Made by a program: the position numbers and the translations under genes
NCBI RefSeq assembly: GCF_000012845.1
Contig: NC_009615.1
Span: 62,001 to 126,000 of the forward strand
DNA from: Parabacteroides distasonis ATCC 8503
GTDB taxonomy: Bacteria > Bacteroidota > Bacteroidia > Bacteroidales > Tannerellaceae
Direction: 5' to 3'
Length of the DNA: 64,000 nt
Part shown: piece after piece, positions 8,689 to 15,084 of the stretch
Position numbering within the stretch: the first letter of the stretch is position 1
Layout: every line of letters begins with the position of its first letter
The notes under the pieces: model-generated
The model's input: the letters and a program-made list of their open reading frames with translations, nothing else
Database searches by the model: none
What the model was told of the DNA's origin: nothing

Positions 8689-9274
8689 CCAGTTCCTTTC
8701 GTTGCTCTTCGGTCAAGGAGGTTTTTATCATCTTATAGAGGAATTTCCCGACCGTTTGGTTGATATGTTCTTTCATGAACGCATAATTAAAAGCTTGCGT
8801 CTCTACTCTCAAGGAATCCCATGTCTGCTTGATGCGGATGGAATCTCCCGGCGAGCAGGTCTTAAGCGCTGTCCATAGGGCATAGGATTCGCCATCGGTC
8901 TTTTGCTTACGGTCTTTCCAATGTTGCAAGGCGTCGTTTTGCGGTGTACCGGAGGCCGAGCTGATGGAGTCTATCCGTACTGAGGTCACACCCGGTTCCG
9001 TTACGACCAGTAGCTCTTGGAACTTGAGACGCAAAAGGATGCGCATACGGAGGACTTTCATCTCTTCTCCCGTTCCTTGGAAAGTAAACCGTGCGTTCTC
9101 TATTCTCGTAGAATCGATATTTTCGATTGAGGCGTTTTCCATGGGTGCCAGATAAATCCATTCCCCATCCTGCTGTGCGGTGGGTAGGGTGCCTTCTATG
9201 ATGTATTTGGAATCGTTAGATTGACAGGCAAATAGGCACAATAAAGTGAATACTCCTATAAATAGATATTTCAT
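8672..9274 (-). CDS. DUF4369-like lipoprotein, first gene of the DUF6057/propeller operon
   Basis: A 200-residue lipoprotein with signal MKYLFIGVFTLLCLFAC (Cys17). A beta-rich domain of about 90 residues follows (YIIEGTLPTAQQDGEWIYLAP... FTFQGTGEEMKV... VTEPGVTSVRIDS). This is the DUF4369 pattern normally found at the N-terminus of Bacteroidales thioredoxin-like lipoproteins. The C-terminal part is helical and has no CxxC thioredoxin motif, so it is a stand-alone version lacking the redox domain. It overlaps the following membrane-protein gene by 17 bases and heads the five-gene operon. Its role is unknown; DUF4369 domains generally mark periplasmic or surface thiol-redox proteins, which is suggestive beside CxxCH partners. 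Confidence 0.7.
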   Translation of the reverse strand: MKYLFIGVFTLLCLFACQSNDSKYIIEGTLPTAQQDGEWIYLAPMENASIENIDSTRIENARFTFQGTGEEMKVLRMRILLRLKFQELLVVTEPGVTSVRIDSISSASGTPQNDALQHWKDRKQKTDGESYALWTALKTCSPGDSIRIKQTWDSLRVETQAFNYAFMKEHINQTVGKFLYKMIKTSLTEEQRKELDEANH

Positions 9275-9403
9275 CGATCGTGTTCATTAGTAATTAGAGA
9301 CTCAAAGTTTAGACTGCGTAAAGTTAGTATTTTTTCGGAAAAGGGAATGATGTTTTTTTGACAAAGGGTGATACTTAATTTACGTCGCTGTTGGGGAGGA
9401 ATG

Positions 9404-9442
9404 GAAAAAAGGAGGACACTAATTCAGACATCCTCCCTTTTT
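9404..9442 (-). terminator. Intrinsic terminator of the arginine operon
   Basis: On the minus strand, 17 bases after the argD stop, the arms GGAGGA and TCCTCC (9431-9436 with 9411-9416), extended by flanking A/T runs, form a hairpin followed by six T residues. Confidence 0.8.
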
Positions 9443-9458
9443 ATGAAATAAAGAACAA

Positions 9459-10586
9459 TTAAGCGTTTAGGACTTTCTTGAAGCGACGGATAAATTCCTT
9501 GGCCTCATCCATCGTCAAGCAAAGCGGAGGAAGCAGACGGATCGTATGGGTTCCGGCTACGCCCGTGAACACTTTCTCCTCAAAGAGAAGTTTGCTACGT
9601 ACTTCCTTGATAGATTCCTCGAACTCGATACCGATCATCAAACCACGGCCCCGAATTTCCTTGATACCCGGAAGTTTATGAAGCTCATCCAATAAATAGG
9701 CACCCACTTTCGCCGCGTTATCAATCAAACGCTCGTCTTCCATAATATCGAGAACGGCGATAGCGGCTGCGCAAGCCAAATGGTTACCGCCGAAAGTAGT
9801 GCCGAGCATACCATAAACCGGCTTGAATTTCGGGCTGATCAATAACCCACCCATCGGGAAGCCATTGGCGATACCTTTCGCTACCGAGATCAAATCCGGC
9901 TTGATACCGGCATATTGATGTGCGAAGAATTTACCGCTTCTTCCATATCCGGATTGAATCTCATCCAAGATCAGACAGGCATCATAAGTCGTACACAGGT
10001 TGCGTAACTCACGCATAAAATCATCCGTTGGCAATTGGATGCCACCTACACCTTGGATACCTTCGATGATCACGGACGATACATCCCCCTTCTTCAACTC
10101 TTCCTCTACGGCGGAAGCGTCGTTCAATGGAAGATAAGTAACCGCTAGATCCTCATTTACCGGAGCGATGATCTTCGGGTTATCCGTGACACGAACGGCG
10201 GCGGAGGTACGTCCATGAAAGGCGTGCTTGAATGCGATCACCCGCTTCTTCCCGTTATGAAAAGAGGCGAGCTTTAACGCGTTCTCGTTCGCCTCCGCTC
10301 CGGAGTTGATCAAGAACAACGAATAATCATCGTAGCCGGAAGCCTTCCCTAGCTTATCCGCTAATTTTTGTTGCAAGCTATTGATAACCGAGTTCGAGTA
10401 AAAGCCTAATTTATTTACCTGCTCGGTAATCGCCTTTACGTAAGTAGGGTGGCTGTGCCCCACCGAGATCACGGCATGGCCGCCATATAAGTCGAGGTAC
10501 TCGTTTCCCTCGCTATCCCATACATGACATCCCTTGCCTTGTACGATCTCTATATTAAATAATGGATATACGTCGAATAAATTCAT
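9459..10586 (-). CDS. argD: Acetyl/succinyl-ornithine aminotransferase
   Basis: A PLP-dependent class III aminotransferase of 375 residues that interconverts N-acyl-ornithine and N-acyl-glutamate semialdehyde in arginine synthesis. Visible family motifs are the N-terminal substrate region (YLDLYGGHAVISVGHSHP), the cofactor-binding Asp in LILDEIQSGYGRSG, and the Schiff-base Lys in SVAKGIANGFPMGG. In Bacteroides fragilis this pathway is known to use N-succinyl rather than N-acetyl intermediates, so a succinylornithine substrate is likely here too; that is inferred from the lineage, not from residues. It is the last gene of the operon, 14 bases after argC, and is followed by a good terminator. 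Confidence 0.93.
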   Translation of the reverse strand: MNLFDVYPLFNIEIVQGKGCHVWDSEGNEYLDLYGGHAVISVGHSHPTYVKAITEQVNKLGFYSNSVINSLQQKLADKLGKASGYDDYSLFLINSGAEANENALKLASFHNGKKRVIAFKHAFHGRTSAAVRVTDNPKIIAPVNEDLAVTYLPLNDASAVEEELKKGDVSSVIIEGIQGVGGIQLPTDDFMRELRNLCTTYDACLILDEIQSGYGRSGKFFAHQYAGIKPDLISVAKGIANGFPMGGLLISPKFKPVYGMLGTTFGGNHLACAAAIAVLDIMEDERLIDNAAKVGAYLLDELHKLPGIKEIRGRGLMIGIEFEESIKEVRSKLLFEEKVFTGVAGTHTIRLLPPLCLTMDEAKEFIRRFKKVLNA

Positions 10587-10600
10587 CTTTATAGTATTTT

Positions 10601-11569
10601 TTAAAACGCGGAGGGTTTTAAGTGTAAGCCAACCGTCTCCTCCAACCCGAACAATAAGTTCATGTTGTGGACCGCTTGGCCGCTAGCACCCTTCAATAAG
10701 TTATCGATCATAGAGATAATAAGAAGCTTATCATCTATTTTCTGTAAGTGGATCAAGCATTTATTCGTATTTACCACTTGTTTCAAATCCGGGTTCTTAT
10801 CAGTGATAAACGTGAAGCTGTGATCATCATAATATTCCTCATAAATACGTCGGATCTCCACCAAGTCAATCTTGCAATCGATGTATGTCGTGGCGAATAT
10901 ACCACGGGAGAAATTACCGCGTACGGGGATGAAGTTGATCCGGCTTGAATAGCTCTTCTGCAACTGGCTCAAGCTCTGGTTGATCTCGGCCAAGTGCTGA
11001 TGCGTAAAAGGCTTATAGATTGATATGTTGTCGTTGCGCCAGCTAAAGTGAGAGGTGGAAGAAGGCTTCACGCCCGCTCCCGTAGAACCCGTGATGGCAT
11101 TGACATGCAAGTCGGAATTCAGCATCAAGTGCTTCGCCAACGGCAATACGCCCAATTGGATGCAAGTAGCGAAACAACCGGGGTTCGCTATATGCCGGGC
11201 GTTGCAAATTCGGCGGCGGTTTAATTCCGGCAGGCCGTACACGAAATCGTGCTCCGGGCCTTCGATCCGGTAGTCCATGCTCAGGTCGATAATCTTCACG
11301 TTCTCGGGAACCGTGTGGTTCTCCATGAACTTTTTCGTATCGCCATGAGCGGTACAGAAGAACAGAAGGTCGATGCTATCTAACGGCAACTCGCTGGTGA
11401 ACACCAAATCCGTCTCGCCATAAAGACCACCATGCACGTCCGTGATCTTGTTACCGGCGTTACTGCTACTGTTTATAAATGTAAGCTCGGCATCAGGGTG
11501 GTTTAGGAGCAGGCGGATCAATTCACCCGCCGTGTAACCCGCTCCGCCTATAATTCCGCATTTAATCAT
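10601..11569 (-). CDS. argC: N-acyl-gamma-glutamyl-phosphate reductase
   Basis: A 322-residue NADPH-dependent reductase of the arginine pathway. The N-terminal Rossmann motif is GIIGGAGYTAGELIRLL, and the catalytic Cys is in ANPGCFATCIQLG. The segment VNAITGSTGAGVKPSSTSHF and the later HQHLAEI histidine region also fit ArgC. Length is near that of the short form of the family. The start overlaps the argG stop by four bases (ATGA), which indicates translational coupling, and argD follows 14 bases downstream. As for ArgD, the acyl group could be succinyl in this lineage. Confidence 0.94.
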   Translation of the reverse strand: MIKCGIIGGAGYTAGELIRLLLNHPDAELTFINSSSNAGNKITDVHGGLYGETDLVFTSELPLDSIDLLFFCTAHGDTKKFMENHTVPENVKIIDLSMDYRIEGPEHDFVYGLPELNRRRICNARHIANPGCFATCIQLGVLPLAKHLMLNSDLHVNAITGSTGAGVKPSSTSHFSWRNDNISIYKPFTHQHLAEINQSLSQLQKSYSSRINFIPVRGNFSRGIFATTYIDCKIDLVEIRRIYEEYYDDHSFTFITDKNPDLKQVVNTNKCLIHLQKIDDKLLIISMIDNLLKGASGQAVHNMNLLFGLEETVGLHLKPSAF

Positions 11570-12765
11570 ATCTCTTCGTCTTTATGGTTCGTATAATAAA
11601 CACGCAACGGAGTAGAAAGAACCTTGATGAAGCCCTTAGCGTCCTCGGCGGTCCAGCCTTTCTGCATCTCTCCGTACTCACCGAATTTCGTCTTCACCAA
11701 GTCATCCTCAGATTCTACGCCAACGGTAGAGAAGGACAACGGACGAAGCTCCAGAATAGCCGTACCGTTCACGTTACGCTGAGACTCTTGCAACATCGCC
11801 TCGATATCGCGCATCACCGGTTCCAGATATTGGCTCTCGTGCAAGAACATGCCGTACCAGTTCGCTACCTGATCCTTCCAGTATTGTTGCCATTTGCTCA
11901 ACGTATATTTCTCTAAGAAGCGGTGCGCCCCGATAATCAACATAGGAGCGGCAGCCTCGAAACCGACCCGTCCCTTGATGCCGATGATCGTATCGCCCAC
12001 GTGCATATCACGGCCGATACCGTAAGCGGCCCCGATCTCCTCGATCTTCTGGATAGCGGCGATCTTATCCTCGAACACCTCACCATTCACGGCATGAACC
12101 TCACCGTTCTTGAACTCGATGCGCAATTGCTCGCTGCCAGTCTTCTCCACCTGTTTCAAATATGCGCTCTCGGGCAATCCTTGCGCGGAATCAAGAATCT
12201 CGCCGCCGCAGATAGAGGTTCCCCAAAGACCTACGTTATAGGAATATTTCAACTTCGTGAAATCGGCCTCGAAACCGTGCTCCTTCAAGTAGTTGATCTC
12301 TTCCTCGCGGCTCAAGGCCATATCGCGGGTCAACGTGATAATCTCCACGTTCGGAGCCAATACCAAGAAAGTCATATCGAAACGGATCTGGTCGTTACCG
12401 GCTCCGGTAGAACCATGGGCGATAGCGTCGGCGCCAATCTCGTTTGCGTAGCGGGCGATCGCCAAGGCTTGGAAGATACGCTCGGAGCTTACGGAGATCG
12501 GATACGTACCATTACGCAGCACGTTTCCGAAAATCATGTACTTCAAGCTCTTCTCGTAATACTCTTTCGTAACGTCGATCGTCACGTATTTCGTGGCGCC
12601 TAGCTTATAGGCGTTCTCCTCGTTTTGTTTCAATTGTTCCTCGCTGAAACCACCTGTGTTAGCGCAAGCGGCGTATACCTCGTATCCTTTTTCTTTAGCC
12701 AGATACATGACCGTGAATGAGGTATCCAAACCTCCGCTGAACGCTACTACTACTTTCTTCTTCAT
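11566..12765 (-). CDS. argG: Argininosuccinate synthase
   Basis: A 399-residue ligase joining citrulline and aspartate with ATP. The N-terminal PP-loop is AFSGGLDTSFTVMYLAKEKGYEV, and the substrate-binding AHGSTGAGNDQIRFDM follows. The gene lies second after argR-GNAT and overlaps argC by four bases. It starts 38 bases after the GNAT stop, so the five genes argR-GNAT-argG-argC-argD look like one transcript. The remaining pathway genes (argB, the ornithine transcarbamylase and argH) are not in this window. Confidence 0.95.
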   Translation of the reverse strand: MKKKVVVAFSGGLDTSFTVMYLAKEKGYEVYAACANTGGFSEEQLKQNEENAYKLGATKYVTIDVTKEYYEKSLKYMIFGNVLRNGTYPISVSSERIFQALAIARYANEIGADAIAHGSTGAGNDQIRFDMTFLVLAPNVEIITLTRDMALSREEEINYLKEHGFEADFTKLKYSYNVGLWGTSICGGEILDSAQGLPESAYLKQVEKTGSEQLRIEFKNGEVHAVNGEVFEDKIAAIQKIEEIGAAYGIGRDMHVGDTIIGIKGRVGFEAAAPMLIIGAHRFLEKYTLSKWQQYWKDQVANWYGMFLHESQYLEPVMRDIEAMLQESQRNVNGTAILELRPLSFSTVGVESEDDLVKTKFGEYGEMQKGWTAEDAKGFIKVLSTPLRVYYTNHKDEEI

Positions 12766-12803
12766 CGTTTCTTTATTTTATGTTGTTTTTCTATCGTATT
12801 AAT

Positions 12804-13397
12804 TTAGTCCTTTTTAGTCTGATTACGGGCCTCCCGCTCTCGTTGCGCACGATGCGGATCGGCTGGGTCGAACAGCATGGCCGTGCAGATGCAATACTTA
12901 CGTTCGGTGCGTTCCAAGATATCGTGGTTCACGCAACCGTTGCAACCTCGCCAGAAAGCCTCATCGTCCGTCAAGTCGGAGAACGTAACCGGTACATATC
13001 CCAGCTCGGTATTCATCTTCATCACGGCAGCGCCGGAGGTAAGGCTGAATACCTTTGCTTTCGGCCAGCGCATGCGGGCAAGCTGGAAGGTCATGTCTTT
13101 GATGCGTTTCGCTATACCCAAGCCCCGGAAATCCGGATGCACGATCAAGCCGGAGGTAGTCACGTACTGCTTGTTTCCCCATGACTCGATATAACTAAAC
13201 CCGGCGAACTCGTTTCCCGCCAAGGCGATCACCGCTTTGCCCTCTTTCATCTTCTGGGCCACATACTCGTGCGTACGTTTGGCGATACCCGTGCCCCGGA
13301 CTTTAGCGGCAGACTCGATCGTATCTAGGATCGTATCCACATATACCTCGTGAGAGGCATCAGCGATCATAACATCAATTTCTATTTCTTGTTCCAT
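12804..13397 (-). CDS. GNAT acetyltransferase in the arginine operon
   Basis: About 197 residues. The frame is open to 13451, but that start would overlap the end of argR; the ATG at 13395-13397, 28 bases after the argR stop, gives MEQEIEIDVMIADASHE and is preferred. The acetyl-CoA loop is GLIVHPDFRGLGIAKRIKD, the standard GNAT R/Q-x-x-G-x-G/A pattern. The C-terminus is unusual: two cysteine pairs, CNGC and CIC, 20 residues apart, could bind a metal. Its fixed place between argR and argG suggests a job in the pathway, for example the first acyl transfer to glutamate, but I see no proof of the substrate. Confidence 0.85.
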   Translation of the reverse strand: MEQEIEIDVMIADASHEVYVDTILDTIESAAKVRGTGIAKRTHEYVAQKMKEGKAVIALAGNEFAGFSYIESWGNKQYVTTSGLIVHPDFRGLGIAKRIKDMTFQLARMRWPKAKVFSLTSGAAVMKMNTELGYVPVTFSDLTDDEAFWRGCNGCVNHDILERTERKYCICTAMLFDPADPHRAQREREARNQTKKD

Positions 13398-13425
13398 TTT
13401 ATTGTTTGTTCTTAGTTTTTTCCTT

Positions 13426-13866
13426 TTATATAAAATGTGATAAAGCGGCAATCACCTTCTCTTGGCTCACACCGTTGCGGGGGATTACCAAGATCGTATC
13501 GTCTCCGGCTATGGTGGCCAGTATCTCGCTGGGGGCATGGGAGTCTATGTCCGAGGCGATTCCCATGGCGTAACCCGGTCGTGTTTTCACCACCGCTAAG
13601 TTTCCGGAAAACTCGATATTCGGCTTTTTCTTGCCTTCAGGCTGTGCTTGTTTGCTTATACTCTCTTCGGGAAGGCGATATACATAATCTCCGTTTCCGT
13701 CGTGTACCTTGGCTACTTTCAGTTGCTTGATGTCGCGGGAAAGCGTAGCTTGCGTAACCGAGAATCCGCTATCTTCCAACTCTTTAAGCAGTTCTTCTTG
13801 ATTACTTATCACCTTCGTTTGTATAATACCGCAAATGGCATCCAATCGTTCCTTCTTTGTACTCAT
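13426..13866 (-). CDS. argR: Arginine repressor
   Basis: A 146-residue ArgR. The N-terminal winged helix-turn-helix includes ISNQEELLKELEDSGFSVTQATLSRDIKQLKV; the SvTQATLSRDI segment is the recognition helix signature. The C-terminal arginine-binding and hexamerisation domain ends with SHAPSEILATIAGDDTILVIPR, whose GDDT motif contacts arginine. It is the first gene of the operon. Two 14-bp ARG-box-like palindromes straddle its -7 promoter element, so autoregulation together with control of the downstream genes is expected. Confidence 0.95.
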   Translation of the reverse strand: MSTKKERLDAICGIIQTKVISNQEELLKELEDSGFSVTQATLSRDIKQLKVAKVHDGNGDYVYRLPEESISKQAQPEGKKKPNIEFSGNLAVVKTRPGYAMGIASDIDSHAPSEILATIAGDDTILVIPRNGVSQEKVIAALSHFI

Positions 13867-13868
13867 GT

Positions 13869-13925
13869 TGTATATTTATGCAAAACAGGCTGCAAATATA
13901 AAGAGTATTGTTGAATAAATATACA
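13869..13925 (-). promoter_or_regulatory. argR operon promoter with two ARG-box-like operators
   Basis: The two boxes, written on the plus strand, are TGTATATTTATGCA at 13869-13882 and TGAATAAATATACA at 13912-13925. Each fits the TGnATAnnTATnCA palindrome expected of ArgR, and they face each other with centres 43 bp apart. A Bacteroidota -7 element TATATTTG lies between them on the minus strand at 13893-13900. The first box lies only three bases upstream of the argR start codon. A repressor bound to both could loop or occlude the promoter. Confidence 0.75.
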
Positions 13926-14043
13926 ATCAAGGGCTTTTTTTTCTGATATAAGTAGGGGGTAAGGGATTTTCCTGCTTAGCTTAGGTTTAATCACTGTAAG
14001 TGTTAGGCATTTCATCTATTTATATTCGTCTTCTATCAGCCAT

Positions 14044-14103
14044 TGGATGATCATGCAACAGCTGTTAGAAGATCATCTACCAATTGGTGGATGATCATGC
14101 AAC
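14044..14103. repeat. Direct repeat and near-perfect palindrome upstream of the M48 gene
   Basis: The 16-mer TGGATGATCATGCAAC occurs twice, at 14044-14059 and 14088-14103. Between and overlapping them, 14071-14096 is a 26-base near-perfect palindrome centred on CAATTG, with flanks GATCATC and GATGATC and one T/G mismatch pair. The rest of the 380-base gap 13867-14247 holds the argR control region on the left and an M48 promoter on the right; no gene is seen in it. Confidence 0.7.
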
Positions 14104-14177
14104 GGATGATAGATGATGAATGTCATTCAAAGGAAAGGCTAATACTTCCTATAGAAAGAACGAAAGGGTGTGGTCGT

Positions 14178-14202
14178 TTTGAACAAAATGGTAGTATCTT
14201 TG
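14178..14202 (+). promoter_or_regulatory. Promoter of the M48 protease gene
   Basis: A perfect Bacteroidota -7 element TATCTTTG lies at 14195-14202, 45 bases before the start codon. A TTTG occurs at 14178-14181, but the 13-base spacing is shorter than usual, so the -33 element is uncertain. Confidence 0.6.
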
Positions 14203-14247
14203 CGTTATTAAAAAGAGAGTATCAGGTTTAATTTCAAGTAAAAGGAT

Positions 14248-15039
14248 ATGAGAAAAATAGCAAGTTTATTCGTGGCCTTGCTTTTATTGGCAGGCTGTTC
14301 CAGCGTACCGTTGACAGGACGTAAGCAAGTGCTGTTGGTTTCGGACCAAGAGGTGTTATCGTCCAGCCTTACCCAGTATAACGATTATATAAAGACGGCG
14401 AAAAAATCGACGAACGTGAACAAGAGCGCTATGGTAACCCGGGTCGGAAAGAAGATAGCCGCCGCTACGGAGGACTATTTGCGGGCGAACGGGATGGCGG
14501 ATGAGGTAAAAAACTTCTCTTGGGAGTTTAATTTGGTGAATGATCCGCAGGTGAACGCCTTCTGTATGCCAGGCGGCAAGATCGTGGTGTACGAGGGATT
14601 GCTGCCATTGGTTTCCTCGGACGATGAATTGGCGGTAGTCATCGGGCATGAGGTCGCCCATGCCGTAGCTAAACACAGCAATGAGCGTATGAGCCAGCAA
14701 CTAATGGCCCAATACGGGGCGGCTATTTTAGGTGCGGCCGTAAGCAATAAGAGTGCGGCGGTACAGCAAGCGGCCAATACGGTATATGGTGTGGGAGCGC
14801 AGTATGGCGTAATGCTTCCTTTCTCCCGTAAGCACGAGTCGGAAGCGGATTATATGGGATTGGTATTCATGACTATGGCGGGATACAATCCGGACGTGGC
14901 AGTCAACTTCTGGCAAAAGATGTCCGCCGGAAAGAGTGGCTCTACGCCGGAATTTATGAGTACGCACCCCAGTGATGCCACTCGTATAGCGGAAATCCAA
15001 AAAGTCCTACCCGCAATCAAAACCAAATACAAAAAGTAG
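14248..15039 (+). CDS. M48 family metalloprotease lipoprotein
   Basis: A 263-residue zinc protease of the envelope, similar in layout to LoiP/YcaL of E. coli. The signal ends LLLAGC (Cys17), so it is a lipoprotein. The HExxH zinc site is IGHEVAHAVAKHSNERMS at residues 134-138, and the third ligand lies in the downstream RKHESEADYMGLVFM. The region NAFCMPGGKIVVYEGLL before it is also typical of the family. Its own promoter is upstream, and the next gene is convergent, so it is monocistronic. A role in outer-membrane protein quality control is inferred from the family. Confidence 0.92.
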   Translation: MRKIASLFVALLLLAGCSSVPLTGRKQVLLVSDQEVLSSSLTQYNDYIKTAKKSTNVNKSAMVTRVGKKIAAATEDYLRANGMADEVKNFSWEFNLVNDPQVNAFCMPGGKIVVYEGLLPLVSSDDELAVVIGHEVAHAVAKHSNERMSQQLMAQYGAAILGAAVSNKSAAVQQAANTVYGVGAQYGVMLPFSRKHESEADYMGLVFMTMAGYNPDVAVNFWQKMSAGKSGSTPEFMSTHPSDATRIAEIQKVLPAIKTKYKK

Positions 15040-15084
15040 TTGGCAGTTGACAAGTGACAGTTATTTTATCACTTGTCTCAATTT

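Noticed and set aside
12804..13451. Longer GNAT start at 13451
   Set aside because: It would overlap the argR end; the internal ATG at 13397 gives a normal start.
14043..14231. 62-codon open frame before the M48 gene
   Set aside because: It lies across a palindromic repeat and the M48 promoter, and its composition reflects the repeats.
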